DNA of 64,000 bases from an uncultured Christensenella sp. (GCA_910577055.1 CAJTKX010000005.1:62001-126000), one strand, 5' to 3'. Counted from the stretch's first letter, positions 9,187 to 16,983 are shown. Notes: generated from the sequence alone by a model not told the origin. Numbers and translations: made by a program.

Positions 9187-9742
9187 TTTTCAAAACGAAA
9201 TACGAAGCATATTGCGTTCCGTCAAAACCAATAAGTTTTTCATCGGTTTCTTCAAAGTATAATTTTCTAAGCGCCTTTCTGCGTTCGGTAGCCGCGGGAG
9301 GTGCTTTCGTCGCTATCATCGAACAGCCGAACAGCTCGAACGACTTATTTACAATCAAAGACAGAATACTTTCTATCTCGTCGGACTTCTCGTAATCACT
9401 GCGCAAATCTAAACGCAACAATCCGCAATCAGTAAAGTAGTCCTTTGCATCGCGGTGAAATTCTTCGATTGTGCCGACGGCGGCAGACGTTCTTTTATCT
9501 ATTATCGTCCACCTTACAAACCAACCGTTTTGATACGCTTGTTTCCAAAAGTCCAAGGCTTGGCGCATACGCTCTTGCGTGGTGTAATGGAAATCGTCCC
9601 CGTGGCAGTTATCGCTGTTGAAAAGCGGAACGGCTTTTTCGTCGCTGTAAACAGCCAAAAGGTCGTCCGTATCTCCGTCCTCAACAAGTCTTAAAATATA
9701 TTTTTCGTTTTCGAATTTCGGGCAGCTTTCGTATAAGTTCAT
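9182..9742 (-). CDS. GNAT-family N-acetyltransferase (RimJ-like)
   Basis: About 186 residues with the RimI/RimJ acetyltransferase pattern: N-terminal YILRLVEDGDTDDLLAVYSD, a central SAAVGTIEEFH strand equivalent to 'G.i.l', and a C-terminal helical segment. The acetyl-CoA loop is not a classic Q/RxxGxG/A, so activity is less certain. The substrate cannot be deduced. ATG at 9742 is preferred over an upstream TTG because GAGGG lies 4 bases upstream. It runs in the same direction as rubrerythrin with a 27-base gap, so the two may be cotranscribed. Confidence 0.75.
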   Translation of the reverse strand: MNLYESCPKFENEKYILRLVEDGDTDDLLAVYSDEKAVPLFNSDNCHGDDFHYTTQERMRQALDFWKQAYQNGWFVRWTIIDKRTSAAVGTIEEFHRDAKDYFTDCGLLRLDLRSDYEKSDEIESILSLIVNKSFELFGCSMIATKAPPAATERRKALRKLYFEETDEKLIGFDGTQYASYFVLKK

Positions 9743-9769
9743 ATTTCCCTCACAAAGCAAGCGATAATA

Positions 9770-10309
9770 TTAATAGTTTTCTGCGTGCACTTCGAAGTAG
9801 GCTTGGGGGTGATTGCACACGGGGCAAACGTCGGGGGCTTTCGTCCCGACAACGATGTGCCCGCAATTACGACATTCCCAAACTTTTACCTCGCTTTTTT
9901 TGAACACTTCGGCAGTTTCTACGTTTTTCAAAAGCGCGCGGTATCTCTCTTCGTGGTGTTTTTCTATCACGCCGACCATTCTGAATTTTTCGGCAAGCTC
10001 TTTAAAACCCTCAGCTTCGGCGGTTTTTGCAAACTCCTCATACATATCCGTCCATTCGTAATTTTCGCCGCCCGCGGCTTCAGCAAGGTTTTGCGCGGTG
10101 TTGCCTATGCCTTGCAACTCTTTAAGCCACATTTTTGCGTGTTCTTTTTCGTTGTCGGCAGTCTTTAAAAACAGCGCGGAAATTTGTTCGTAACCCTCTT
10201 TTTTTGCAACGGAAGCAAAGTAGGTGTATTTGTTTCTTGCTTGCGATTCGCCGGCAAAAGCCGCTTCAAGGTTTTTTTCGGTTTTTGTGCCTTTGTATTT
10301 ATTTTCCAT
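9770..10309 (-). CDS. rbr: Rubrerythrin
   Basis: Non-heme di-iron peroxidase that protects anaerobes from H2O2. The N-terminal ferritin-like four-helix bundle shows the diiron ligands (AFAGESQARNKY, NEKEHAKMW, EKHHEERY). The C-terminal rubredoxin domain carries two CxxC pairs (CRNCGHIV and CPVCNHP) binding one iron. 179 residues is typical. A strong ribosome site AAAGGAG precedes the ATG, and TATAAT lies at 10330-10335 on the minus strand with a poor -35. Confidence 0.96.
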   Translation of the reverse strand: MENKYKGTKTEKNLEAAFAGESQARNKYTYFASVAKKEGYEQISALFLKTADNEKEHAKMWLKELQGIGNTAQNLAEAAGGENYEWTDMYEEFAKTAEAEGFKELAEKFRMVGVIEKHHEERYRALLKNVETAEVFKKSEVKVWECRNCGHIVVGTKAPDVCPVCNHPQAYFEVHAENY

Positions 10310-10364
10310 AAATTTCTCCTTTTTTATTTATTATACCACAAGAATCGTACGAATACACAAAAAA

Positions 10365-10735
10365 TAAAAGAAAAGCGAGGGGGGACTTTATTGAGTTAGG
10401 AATAAAAGAAACTCCTACCGAAACAAAGAAAAGACAAGCTAATCCATAAATCGTAGGGTGGCGTAAAAGCGAACTTATCGTTACGGGCGATTTTGTTACG
10501 CCCTCCTTAAAATGAACAGAAACTTTAACCCCATAAAAATAAGCATCGCCGCCTTTCGTGTTTCGACATATCGAGGGTGTGTCTTGCGTCGCTATATTCA
10601 TATAAAAGTTTTCCGCAATTTTTATCCATAAAACCAATTTTAAAAATGTTACTCGCTTAATCAATATAGCACAATTTCAAAGGAATAACAATTAAAAAAT
10701 AACGGACAAGAAAGCTGTTCTTATCGGTCATAGAG
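10365..10735. other. Intergenic stretch without a convincing gene; possible decayed element
   Basis: No supported gene. It has an imperfect stem pairing GGCGTAA with TTACGCC (about 10459-10502) and a hairpin near 10709 (AAGAA-AGCT-GTTCTT). A minus-strand frame of about 100 codons exists (10299-10664) but overlaps the rubrerythrin promoter and ribosome site and has no recognisable motif or ribosome site. It may be the decayed end of an older insertion beside the tRNA-Ala island. Confidence 0.4.
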
Positions 10736-10763
10736 TGGTGGAGAGGTGGTGACGTAAAACGAA
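10736..10763. repeat. Outer copy of the island terminal module (TGGTGGAG-N11-TAAAACGAA)
   Basis: TGGTGGAG (10736-10743), 11 bases, then TAAAACGAA (10755-10763). The same arrangement and spacing recur at 11138-11165, and the module recurs inverted next to the tRNA-Ala 3' end at 14360-14385. Confidence 0.65.
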
Positions 10764-10798
10764 TTATTGAATATCACAATTAAGCCTTTTTTCAGTTG

Positions 10799-11065
10799 CT
10801 ATTTTATTCTCCATTTTTTTGTTTCTAAATCTCTTTGTATTTTATTCTCTTCTTCTAATTCACGTAATATAGCAACTATCCAATATTGTTGATTTGATGA
10901 TGTGCAATTTTCTTTTTCACCCCAATCCATACCGCAAGCGCGAAATATTTCGGCTTGTTTCATTCCAATATTAAATCTACCACATTTTTCTTCTGATAAC
11001 ATATATTCAAATACTAGATTTTTGAAATCATTTCTCAATTCTTCGCCTTTTTTTCTAAAATTCAT
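10799..11065 (-). CDS. Small winged-helix-like protein of unknown function
   Basis: 88 residues. The segment GMKQAEIFRACGMDWG looks like a helix-turn-helix, and the C-terminal ELEEENKIQRDLETKKWRI looks like the last helix and wing of a winged-helix fold, so DNA binding is plausible but not shown. There is no strong ribosome site. AT-rich, unlike the chromosomal backbone. It sits between two copies of the terminal module, immediately downstream of the 2H-phosphoesterase-like gene and on the same strand, so it is likely island cargo. Confidence 0.6.
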   Translation of the reverse strand: MNFRKKGEELRNDFKNLVFEYMLSEEKCGRFNIGMKQAEIFRACGMDWGEKENCTSSNQQYWIVAILRELEEENKIQRDLETKKWRIK

Positions 11066-11094
11066 AAGTTATTCTCGTTTTATATAAAATTTTA

Positions 11095-11134
11095 TAAAAG
11101 CGACCTAAATCGAACTGTTTCGATTTGGGTCGCT
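11095..11134 (-). terminator. Terminator-like hairpin downstream of the 2H-like gene
   Basis: A stem of about 16 bp pairs AGCGACCTAAATCGAA with TTCGATTTGGGTCGCT (11099-11134, one G-T pair). On the minus strand it is followed by TTTTATAAAATTTT. Confidence 0.7.
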
Positions 11135-11185
11135 ATTTGGTGGAGCAGTCATAACCTAAAACGAAAAATTAATATGAAAAGCAAG

Positions 11186-11896
11186 TCAACGGTTTAACCT
11201 AACAATATTAATATAGTTGTTCATATTTGTGAATTTTTGATAATATAAGTCGCCTAAATTTATTTCAAAGTCGATATTGTTATTATGCTTTTCTACTTCG
11301 CTTATCAATATCGATGCGGAAGATAAGTCAAATCCATTCACATTATAATATGCCAATGTAATGTGCGGCGTTAACGGATAGTTTAACGGTTTAATATCGT
11401 TAATAATCGAATACAATTCCATTAGCTTGATATAGTTGTTCCCGTCAATAGGATATAAGCCTAAAACCAAACTGGTATTGACCATATTAAAAATGGCGTT
11501 GCTTTTCATTCTAATTCGGTGGTTCCCCAGTTTTTCTATTTGATTTTTAGCTTTTATAATTTTAAGTTCATTATAAAACATCTCATCGGATATATTTTGC
11601 AATACATCAGAATTGCTTAAATCGTGCAATGTCATATGAAACGTATCGGGAACCAATCTTTCACAAAAACACTGAGGCGTTGCTTCGTATAAAGAATCAA
11701 CAAGTAGTGAAATTACAGCCTTGGTCGCTTTATCCAAATCGAACACTACCGTGTCGCCGTAAAAATTCTTAAATGTATTATCCCTATCTACCTTATGCGC
11801 AATTGACCGATTACCCGTGAAATATGTTCTGCCAAAGTCGATTTTGGTTTTTTCAAACGAATTTATTCGATTCAAAAACTCATCGTAATTTTCCAT
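11186..11896 (-). CDS. 2H-phosphoesterase-like protein (LigT/CPDase superfamily)
   Basis: About 236 residues with two H-x-T motifs, HMTLHDL near residue 97 and HITLAYY near 182, the hallmark of 2H phosphoesterases that act on 2',3'-cyclic or 2'-5' phosphodiester RNA ends or nucleotides. Spacing and order fit the two-lobed fold; the substrate is unknown. ATG at 11896 is preferred over a TTG nine codons upstream because GGAGGT lies 6 bases before it. It is strongly AT-rich and lies inside the candidate element, divergent from the recombinase. An RNA-repair or anti-defence (2'-5' oligonucleotide-cleaving) role is possible but inferred only. Confidence 0.75.
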   Translation of the reverse strand: MENYDEFLNRINSFEKTKIDFGRTYFTGNRSIAHKVDRDNTFKNFYGDTVVFDLDKATKAVISLLVDSLYEATPQCFCERLVPDTFHMTLHDLSNSDVLQNISDEMFYNELKIIKAKNQIEKLGNHRIRMKSNAIFNMVNTSLVLGLYPIDGNNYIKLMELYSIINDIKPLNYPLTPHITLAYYNVNGFDLSSASILISEVEKHNNNIDFEINLGDLYYQKFTNMNNYINIVRLNR

Positions 11897-11982
11897 ATGC
11901 AACCTCCGATCGTTGTTATACAAAATATATTAACACATATATATGATAATTGCAATCGATAAAATCAACAAAATGGCGCTGT

Positions 11983-12037
11983 GGCGGACGCTTGATAAAA
12001 CAAGCGCGGCGCTGCGCGCCGCGATCAAGCACCCGCC
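11983..12037. repeat. GC-rich nested hairpin
   Basis: Nested arms: GGCGG / GCTTGAT / GCGCGGCGC on the left pair with GCGCCGCG / ATCAAGC / CCGCC on the right. It lies in the 600-base non-coding stretch between the 2H-like gene and the recombinase. Confidence 0.8.
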
Positions 12038-12062
12038 GAAACGAAAGAAACGACCGACAAAA

Positions 12063-12144
12063 CCGCAACGCCGAGCGGACAAAGGCGTCGCCGCTGAACC
12101 GCTTGGCGATCGCCTTTGTGTTCTCGCTCGGCGGCGTTGTGCGG
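12063..12144. repeat. Long imperfect inverted repeat
   Basis: CCGCAACGCCGAGCG (12063-12077) pairs with CGCTCGGCGGCGTTGTGCGG (12125-12144). An inner CAAAGGCG pairs with CGCCTTTG (12111-12118). Weaker pairing extends outward to about 12038-12170. No credible gene overlaps it. Confidence 0.75.
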
Positions 12145-12315
12145 CTGTTTATCGTGTCGCTTGTTTTTCGATTGTTTTCGTATAGCGGCTATTGCATTGC
12201 GACGCCTTGTGACAATTTCCGCTATCTCGGTTTAAGTGTAGTTGTAAAAAAATTTTCAATTATTTCGCCGTTATAGGGTGAAAATTTTTATTTGTTATTG
12301 CAGGACGTTACACTC

Positions 12316-12507
12316 TTTTGTCTTTCGCGGTGGGAGCGTAAACGATTTCGCCTGCGCCGTCAAGGGAAAATATTTTGTTGAAAACAAAAAGTAAAAAAAC
12401 TGTAACACAAAATATTTTCTCGATCCTTGACGGCGACGAAAAAACAATAACGGTTGAAGTAATTAACAGCCGAAACCGTTTGTTTTCACTCCCGTCGAAA
12501 GACAAAA
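12316..12507. repeat. 192-base imperfect palindrome just upstream of the recombinase
   Basis: Three nested arm pairs: TTTTGTCTTTCG (12316-12327) with CGAAAGACAAAA (12496-12507); GCCGTCAAGG (12356-12365) with CCTTGACGGC (12425-12434); AAAATATTTTGT (12367-12378) with ACAAAATATTTT (12407-12418). The outer right arm ends about 20 bases before the recombinase ribosome site, so the leader mRNA would fold into a very long hairpin, or the DNA into a cruciform. Confidence 0.85.
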
Positions 12508-12537
12508 TAAAAAACAATCTAAAAGGAGATTTCTCAA

Positions 12538-14037
12538 ATGAAAACAGCAGTAATATATGCTCGATATTCGAGTGACAGCCAAACCGAGCAGAGCATTGAC
12601 GGACAACTTCGCGTATGTACGGAATACGCCAAGAACAACGACATACTCATACTTGATACCTACATAGACCGAGCTATGACGGGTACTAACGATAACCGTC
12701 CCGATTTCCAGCGCATGATAAAAGACAGTGCGAAAAAGACTTTTCAAATCGTACTCGTTTACAAATTCGATAGGTTTTCGCGTAACAAATACGAAACGGC
12801 TATGCACAAGAAAACGCTCAAAGACAACGGCGTTAAAGTCGTGTCGGCTACCGAGTATATTCCCGACAGTCCCGAAGCAATCATACTCGAAAGTATGCTT
12901 GAAGGCTATGCCGAGTATTACAGCGTAGAGCTTTCGCAAAAGATACGTCGCGGTAATAACGAGAGCCGCCGCAAAGGCAACCTTACAGGCGGTAAACTGC
13001 CGTACGGTTACAAGAACGTTGACAAGAAAGCCGTAATCATACCCGAACAAGCTGAAGTAATACGGTATATCTACGATAGGTATTCAATCGGCGTATTCGT
13101 TAAAGACATAATAGCCGAATTGACAAGCAAAGGCATATTGTATAACGGCAAGCCTTTCGCTCAAAATACAATATACAACATATTAAAGAACGAACGCTAT
13201 TCGGGTATATACAGATTTAACGGTGAAGTATTCGACAATATCTATCCGCAAATCGTAGACACCGAAACGTTTAACAAAGTTCGTGAAAAAGTAAACGCCA
13301 ATCATTACGGTAAACGCAGTGAAGAAATAACGTATTTACTCAAAGACAAAATCGTGTGCGGCTATTGCGGTAAAAGCATAATCGGAGAAAACGGCACTGC
13401 GCGCAACGGCGAGCGGAAGTATTATTACAAGTGTTGCGGTCGTAAAAAGAAAACAACCGATTGCCACAAACAAGCAGTACGCAAAGAAGTATTGGAAAAA
13501 ATCGTGCTTGATTGCGTAATAGAGCAAATACAAAAGACGAATAACCTTGACTACATTGTAAATTGCTTAATGCAAGAACAGCAAAGACAAGCGCAAGCGA
13601 ACGTAGTACTGAATTTGTTACTCAAAGCACAGCGTACTACCGAAAATGCCATAAACAACATTATGACCGCTATTGAAAACGGCGGAACGACTAATACGGC
13701 TATGAAGCGTATGCGTGAACTCGAAGCTCGTCAAGCCGAACTTGAACGGCAAATCTTAATCGAAAAAAGCAAAACTGCCGTACAACTAACCGAAGCTCAA
13801 ATAAAAGACTTTTACTTACAAGCGTTAGCATTAGAACCGAAACTCTTAATAAGCTACCTTGTAAAGCAAATTGTGCTATTTGACGATAGAATTGAGATAC
13901 AATTCAATAGCCCTATAATGGAAAGTCCCGACAGTCGGGGCTTTTTATTATGCGAGAAATCCGTTAAGCTCGCTTACAAAGTGCCGCATAGAGCCGAGAT
14001 AACAAAACTCGAATTTGAAATAGAGCTGTATGTATGA
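12538..14037 (+). CDS. Large serine recombinase (site-specific integrase)
   Basis: 499 residues with the resolvase/invertase catalytic domain: nucleophile Ser in VIYARYSSDSQTEQSIDGQ near residue 11, arginines in YKFDRFSRNKYE, then a recombinase domain (GKLPYGYK ... NTIYNILKNERYSGIYRFNG), a zinc ribbon (CGYCGKSIIG ... CCGRKKKTTDC) and a coiled-coil segment (residues ~370-430). Full length and apparently intact. Ribosome site AAAAGGAG. It is the likely integration/excision enzyme of the island. Such enzymes normally act on short att sites without termini, whereas here 20-bp inverted ends flank the element. Confidence 0.92.
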   Translation: MKTAVIYARYSSDSQTEQSIDGQLRVCTEYAKNNDILILDTYIDRAMTGTNDNRPDFQRMIKDSAKKTFQIVLVYKFDRFSRNKYETAMHKKTLKDNGVKVVSATEYIPDSPEAIILESMLEGYAEYYSVELSQKIRRGNNESRRKGNLTGGKLPYGYKNVDKKAVIIPEQAEVIRYIYDRYSIGVFVKDIIAELTSKGILYNGKPFAQNTIYNILKNERYSGIYRFNGEVFDNIYPQIVDTETFNKVREKVNANHYGKRSEEITYLLKDKIVCGYCGKSIIGENGTARNGERKYYYKCCGRKKKTTDCHKQAVRKEVLEKIVLDCVIEQIQKTNNLDYIVNCLMQEQQRQAQANVVLNLLLKAQRTTENAINNIMTAIENGGTTNTAMKRMRELEARQAELERQILIEKSKTAVQLTEAQIKDFYLQALALEPKLLISYLVKQIVLFDDRIEIQFNSPIMESPDSRGFLLCEKSVKLAYKVPHRAEITKLEFEIELYV

Positions 14038-14067
14038 GATACATACAACGGCTATTTATTCCACGTT

Positions 14068-14207
14068 CCGCTTGACGTGAGCCTCGCAGGGGCGTGTGTA
14101 TAGGCAAATAAGGGCGAAACGCTGCAACCCGACCGATTGACATCAGTCGGGTTTTGGTTTGCCTTTGGCTTTGGTAGCCTAACACGCCCCTTTCTCACGT
14201 CAAGCGG
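14068..14207. repeat. 140-base nested hairpin downstream of the recombinase
   Basis: Four collinear arm pairs: CCGCTTGACGTGAG (14068-14081) with CTCACGTCAAGCGG (14194-14207); GGGGCGTGT (14089-14097) with ACACGCCCC (14182-14190); GGCAAA (14103-14108) with TTTGCC (14158-14163); AACCCGAC (14126-14133) with GTCGGGTT (14146-14153). No credible gene lies in it. Confidence 0.88.
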
Positions 14208-14377
14208 CTTTCGCGGCATAAACCGCCGTTTGTGCGTGATTGATACAATTCAGCCGAACACCCGAAAAGCGTTACAGCGGCAATATAGCGGCGTTACACG
14301 GCACTATGCGAAACGAAAAGCGGCAAAGAAAAAACCTAACCCGAACACTTACTTTGTGGTTCGTTTTAGGTTTTGAC

Positions 14378-14453
14378 TGGTGGAGATAAGGGGATTCGAA
14401 CCCCTGACCTATACGTTGCGAACGTATCGCGCTACCAACTGTGCTATATCCCC
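14378..14453 (-). tRNA. tRNA-Ala (anticodon CGC)
   Basis: 76 bases folding as a cloverleaf: acceptor GGGGATA/TATCTCC including the G3-U70 alanine identity pair, anticodon loop TTCGCAA with CGC, T-loop TTCGAAT and encoded CCA. Its 3' end borders the candidate integrative element. Confidence 0.95.
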
Positions 14454-14531
14454 GTATTGCAACAAACTTTGCTTAAATTTGATTTGTATGGCAAAGCTGC
14501 AAAAATTGTTTCGTTGTTGCTTCTTTTTAAT

Positions 14532-14568
14532 CACAGCCGCAAAAACCGTGTGCGGCTGTGTTTTTTTT
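14532..14568 (+). terminator. Terminator between the two tRNA genes
   Basis: CACAGCCGC (14532-14540) pairs with GCGGCTGTG (14552-14560), followed by eight T on the + strand. It would stop + strand transcription running out of the island, antisense to the tRNAs. Confidence 0.75.
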
Positions 14569-14569
14569 G

Positions 14570-14646
14570 TGGTGGGAACAAATGGGCTCGAACCATCGAC
14601 CTCTTGCATGTCAAGCAAGCGCTCTGACCAACTGAGCTATGCCCCC
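14570..14646 (-). tRNA. tRNA-Val (anticodon GAC)
   Basis: 77 bases: acceptor GGGGGCA/TGTTCCC, D-arm AGCTCAGTTGGTCAGAGC, anticodon stem CTTGC/GCAAG with loop TTGACAT (GAC), T-arm GATGGTTCGAGCCCATT, encoded CCA. Confidence 0.95.
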
Positions 14647-14728
14647 GAGTGAAATGATTATAACATTATTGTGGCGCGGTTGGCAAGTATTTTTAGCGGC
14701 GTGAAATTAAAAACGGTACAAAAGAAAG

Positions 14729-14757
14729 TTGAAATTTTTTCAGTTAGGTGATATAAT
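14729..14757 (+). promoter_or_regulatory. Promoter of the L-cysteine desulfidase gene
   Basis: TTGAAA (14729-14734), 17-base spacer, TATAAT (14752-14757). Confidence 0.75.
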
Positions 14758-14782
14758 TTAAAAAAACGCAAAGGCGCTTACT

Positions 14783-16069
14783 ATGGATAACTGTCTTTAT
14801 AAAGGATACGTCAAAATTTTAGAGGAAGAGTTGCTTCCCGCAATGGGCTGTACCGAGCCTATTTCGGTAGCCTATGCAGCCGCTTTGTCGAGGGATACTT
14901 TGGGGGCAATGCCCGAAAAGGTGGAAATTTCGGTGAGCGGAAACATTCTTAAAAACGTGAAAAGCGTGGTCGTGCCGAATACCGGCGGAATGAAGGGGGT
15001 AAACTCTGCTGCGGCGGCGGGAATTATTGCGGGAATTGCCGAAAAAAAGCTTGAAGTTATCTCCACGGTGACGGCGGCGGATAAGGAAAAAATTCTTGCC
15101 TATTTAAAGACGGCGGAGTTTTCGGTAGAGCAATCGCACTCGGGCTGTATTTTTGATATCAGCGTAAAGGTGACCCGCGGCACGGACACTGCGCTTGTAA
15201 GAATTGCGGGGCATCATACCAACGTGGTTTTGATTGAAAAGAACGGCAAAGACATACTTAACCTTAATTTTAAAAACGAAGAAGTAGTTTGCTGTGCGGA
15301 CAGAAAGCTTTTAAGCGTTGACAAAATTTTGGAATTTGCCGATTGCCTTGAAATCAAAGACGTTGAAAGCGTCATAAAAAGGCAAATTGCTTACAACACC
15401 GCGATTGCCGAAGAGGGGCTTAAAAAAGACTATGGCGCAAGGGTTGGTAAAGTGTTGTTAGGAGCTTTCGGCGACTGTGTGCATAACCGCGCCAAGGCTA
15501 CCGCCGCGGCGGGCTCGGACGCGCGTATGAATGGGTGCAGCTTGCCCGTAGTTATAGTTTCGGGTAGCGGAAATCAAGGCATGACGGCTTCGCTTCCCGT
15601 CATAGTTTACGCGAAACACCTTGGCTTGAGCGAAGAAAAGCTTATTCGCGCGCTTGTTGTGTCGGACCTTATCACCATTCATCTTAAAACGGGTATAGGC
15701 AGACTTTCCGCGTATTGCGGGGCAGTCAGCGCGGGCTGCGGCGCGGGCGCGGGCGTGTGCTATTTGTACGGCGGCGGATACGACGAGGTTTCGCGTACCA
15801 TAGTCAACGCGCTTGCGATAAACTCTGGCGTTATTTGCGATGGAGCAAAATCGAGCTGCGCCGGCAAAATCGCGTCTGCGGTGGAAGCGGGGCTATTGGG
15901 CTTTGAAATGTCCCGCAACGGTAGCGGCTTCGTCGGCGGCGACGGAATACTCGAAGACGGCGTTGAAAGTACTATCGACAACGTCGGAGATATTGCGCGG
16001 ATAGGTATGCGCGAAACAGACGAGGAAATTATAAGATTGATGATAAAGAACGTTGCAAAACAACGTTAG
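14783..16069 (+). CDS. L-cysteine desulfidase (CyuA/CdsB, YhaM family)
   Basis: 428 residues of the UPF0597/YhaM family, an Fe-S enzyme that breaks L-cysteine into pyruvate, sulfide and ammonia. The diagnostic N-terminal ELLPAMGCTEPISVAYAAA supplies the first cluster cysteine (residue 23). Further cysteines lie in the C-terminal half (AYCGAVSAGCGAGAGVCY and VICDGAKSSCAGK), where the other cluster ligands are expected. The serine dehydratase alpha-like fold is shared with the sdaA gene at 25.3 kb. Own promoter; ribosome site weak (AAAGGCG). tcdA follows 24 bases later. Confidence 0.9.
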   Translation: MDNCLYKGYVKILEEELLPAMGCTEPISVAYAAALSRDTLGAMPEKVEISVSGNILKNVKSVVVPNTGGMKGVNSAAAAGIIAGIAEKKLEVISTVTAADKEKILAYLKTAEFSVEQSHSGCIFDISVKVTRGTDTALVRIAGHHTNVVLIEKNGKDILNLNFKNEEVVCCADRKLLSVDKILEFADCLEIKDVESVIKRQIAYNTAIAEEGLKKDYGARVGKVLLGAFGDCVHNRAKATAAAGSDARMNGCSLPVVIVSGSGNQGMTASLPVIVYAKHLGLSEEKLIRALVVSDLITIHLKTGIGRLSAYCGAVSAGCGAGAGVCYLYGGGYDEVSRTIVNALAINSGVICDGAKSSCAGKIASAVEAGLLGFEMSRNGSGFVGGDGILEDGVESTIDNVGDIARIGMRETDEEIIRLMIKNVAKQR

Positions 16070-16093
16070 TCGGCATATATATTGGGGTGTATC

Positions 16094-16852
16094 GTGGAAA
16101 ATGCCTTTTCCAGAACCGAACTTTTGATAGGAAAAGACGGTATTGAAAAACTTAAAAACAGCCGTGTTGCCGTGTTCGGAATAGGCGGAGTGGGCGGATA
16201 CACGGTTGAGGCGCTTGCCCGCTCGGGAGTAGGTGCGCTTGATTTAATCGACAACGATAAAGTAAGCCTCACAAATATCAACCGTCAAATTTACGCCACA
16301 ATGAAAACCATAGGAAAGTACAAGGTTGACGTTGCCGCCGAACGGGTTGCCGAAATAAATCCCGACTGTAAGGTTACGACATATAAAACTTTTTATATGC
16401 CCGACACGCAAGCCGAATTCGACTTCACGCAATACGACTATATTGTTGACGCGATAGATACGGTTACGGGCAAAATTACGATAATTGAAAACGCGACGGG
16501 AAGCGGCGTGCCCGTAATAAGCTCTATGGGCGCGGGTAACAAATTGGACCCGACGGCGTTCGAAGTAGCGGATATTTATTCTACTTCCGTTTGCCCGCTT
16601 GCCAAGGTTATGCGGCGAGAGTTGAAAAAACGGGACGTTAAAAAGCTTAAAGTTGTTTATTCTAAGGAAGAGCCTATAAAACCGGTCGGCGATACGGAAA
16701 TGGATAGCGGAATAAATCCCGTTTGCCCGGGCAGTGCGAATGGAAAGGCTGCGGCAAGGCGCGATATCCCCGGCAGCACGGCTTTTGTTCCCGCGGCGGT
16801 TGGACTTATTATAGCCGGAGAGGTCGTTAAAGATTTGTGCAAAAAAACGTAA
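16094..16852 (+). CDS. tcdA: tRNA threonylcarbamoyladenosine dehydratase (ThiF/E1-like)
   Basis: ATP-dependent E1-like enzyme that cyclises t6A at position 37 of tRNAs. The nucleotide-binding GIGGVGGYTVEALARSGVG lies near residue 28, followed by DLIDNDKVSLTNINRQI and DAIDTVTGKITII, the Mg/ATP-site features of the TcdA subgroup. A catalytic-region cysteine is in STSVCPLAKVMRRELKK, and the C-terminus ends GLIIAGEVVKDL as in TcdA. GTG at 16094 is favoured over TTG at 16082 because GGGGTG lies just before it. Probably cotranscribed with the desulfidase gene. Confidence 0.9.
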   Translation: MENAFSRTELLIGKDGIEKLKNSRVAVFGIGGVGGYTVEALARSGVGALDLIDNDKVSLTNINRQIYATMKTIGKYKVDVAAERVAEINPDCKVTTYKTFYMPDTQAEFDFTQYDYIVDAIDTVTGKITIIENATGSGVPVISSMGAGNKLDPTAFEVADIYSTSVCPLAKVMRRELKKRDVKKLKVVYSKEEPIKPVGDTEMDSGINPVCPGSANGKAAARRDIPGSTAFVPAAVGLIIAGEVVKDLCKKT

Positions 16853-16983
16853 AAATGGCGCGAAAGGGATATCCGCGCCTAAATTTTTATAAAATATTTC
16901 ATAAAAAAGCGTTGACTATAAACGTTTTACTTTGTTAAAGTATATATAATAGAGTAAATGTTAGAAATTTTTCGGAGATTTTT

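Larger units (their letters stand above)
11138..14385. mobile_element. Candidate integrative element at the 3' end of tRNA-Ala
   Basis: Left end: TGGTGGAG (11138-11145), then CAGTCATAACCTAAAACGAA (11146-11165). Right end: the inverted copy TTCGTTTTAGGTTTTGACTG (14360-14379; one mismatch over 20 bp), then GTGGAG (14380-14385), which is part of the CTCCACCA 3' end of tRNA-Ala. GTGGAG therefore abuts both 20-bp ends as a direct repeat. Inside are the 2H-like gene, a large serine recombinase and several long palindromes. Composition and codon use differ from the neighbours. A third, more diverged terminal module at 10736 suggests tandem accretion. Inverted termini with a short duplication are unusual for serine-recombinase elements, so the boundary model is provisional. 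Confidence 0.6.

Noticed and set aside
10299..10664. Minus-strand frame of about 120 codons upstream of rubrerythrin
   Set aside because: It covers the rubrerythrin promoter and ribosome site, has no ribosome site or recognisable domain, and the region shows inverted-repeat structure instead.
11943..12276. Arg/Ala-rich frames between the 2H-like gene and the recombinase
   Set aside because: They follow the arms of GC-rich palindromes in more than one frame and lack ribosome sites; composition is an artefact of the repeats.
12375..12575. Small + strand frame starting with TTG inside the 12.3-kb palindrome
   Set aside because: It spans the inverted-repeat arms and overlaps the recombinase start out of frame; no ribosome site.
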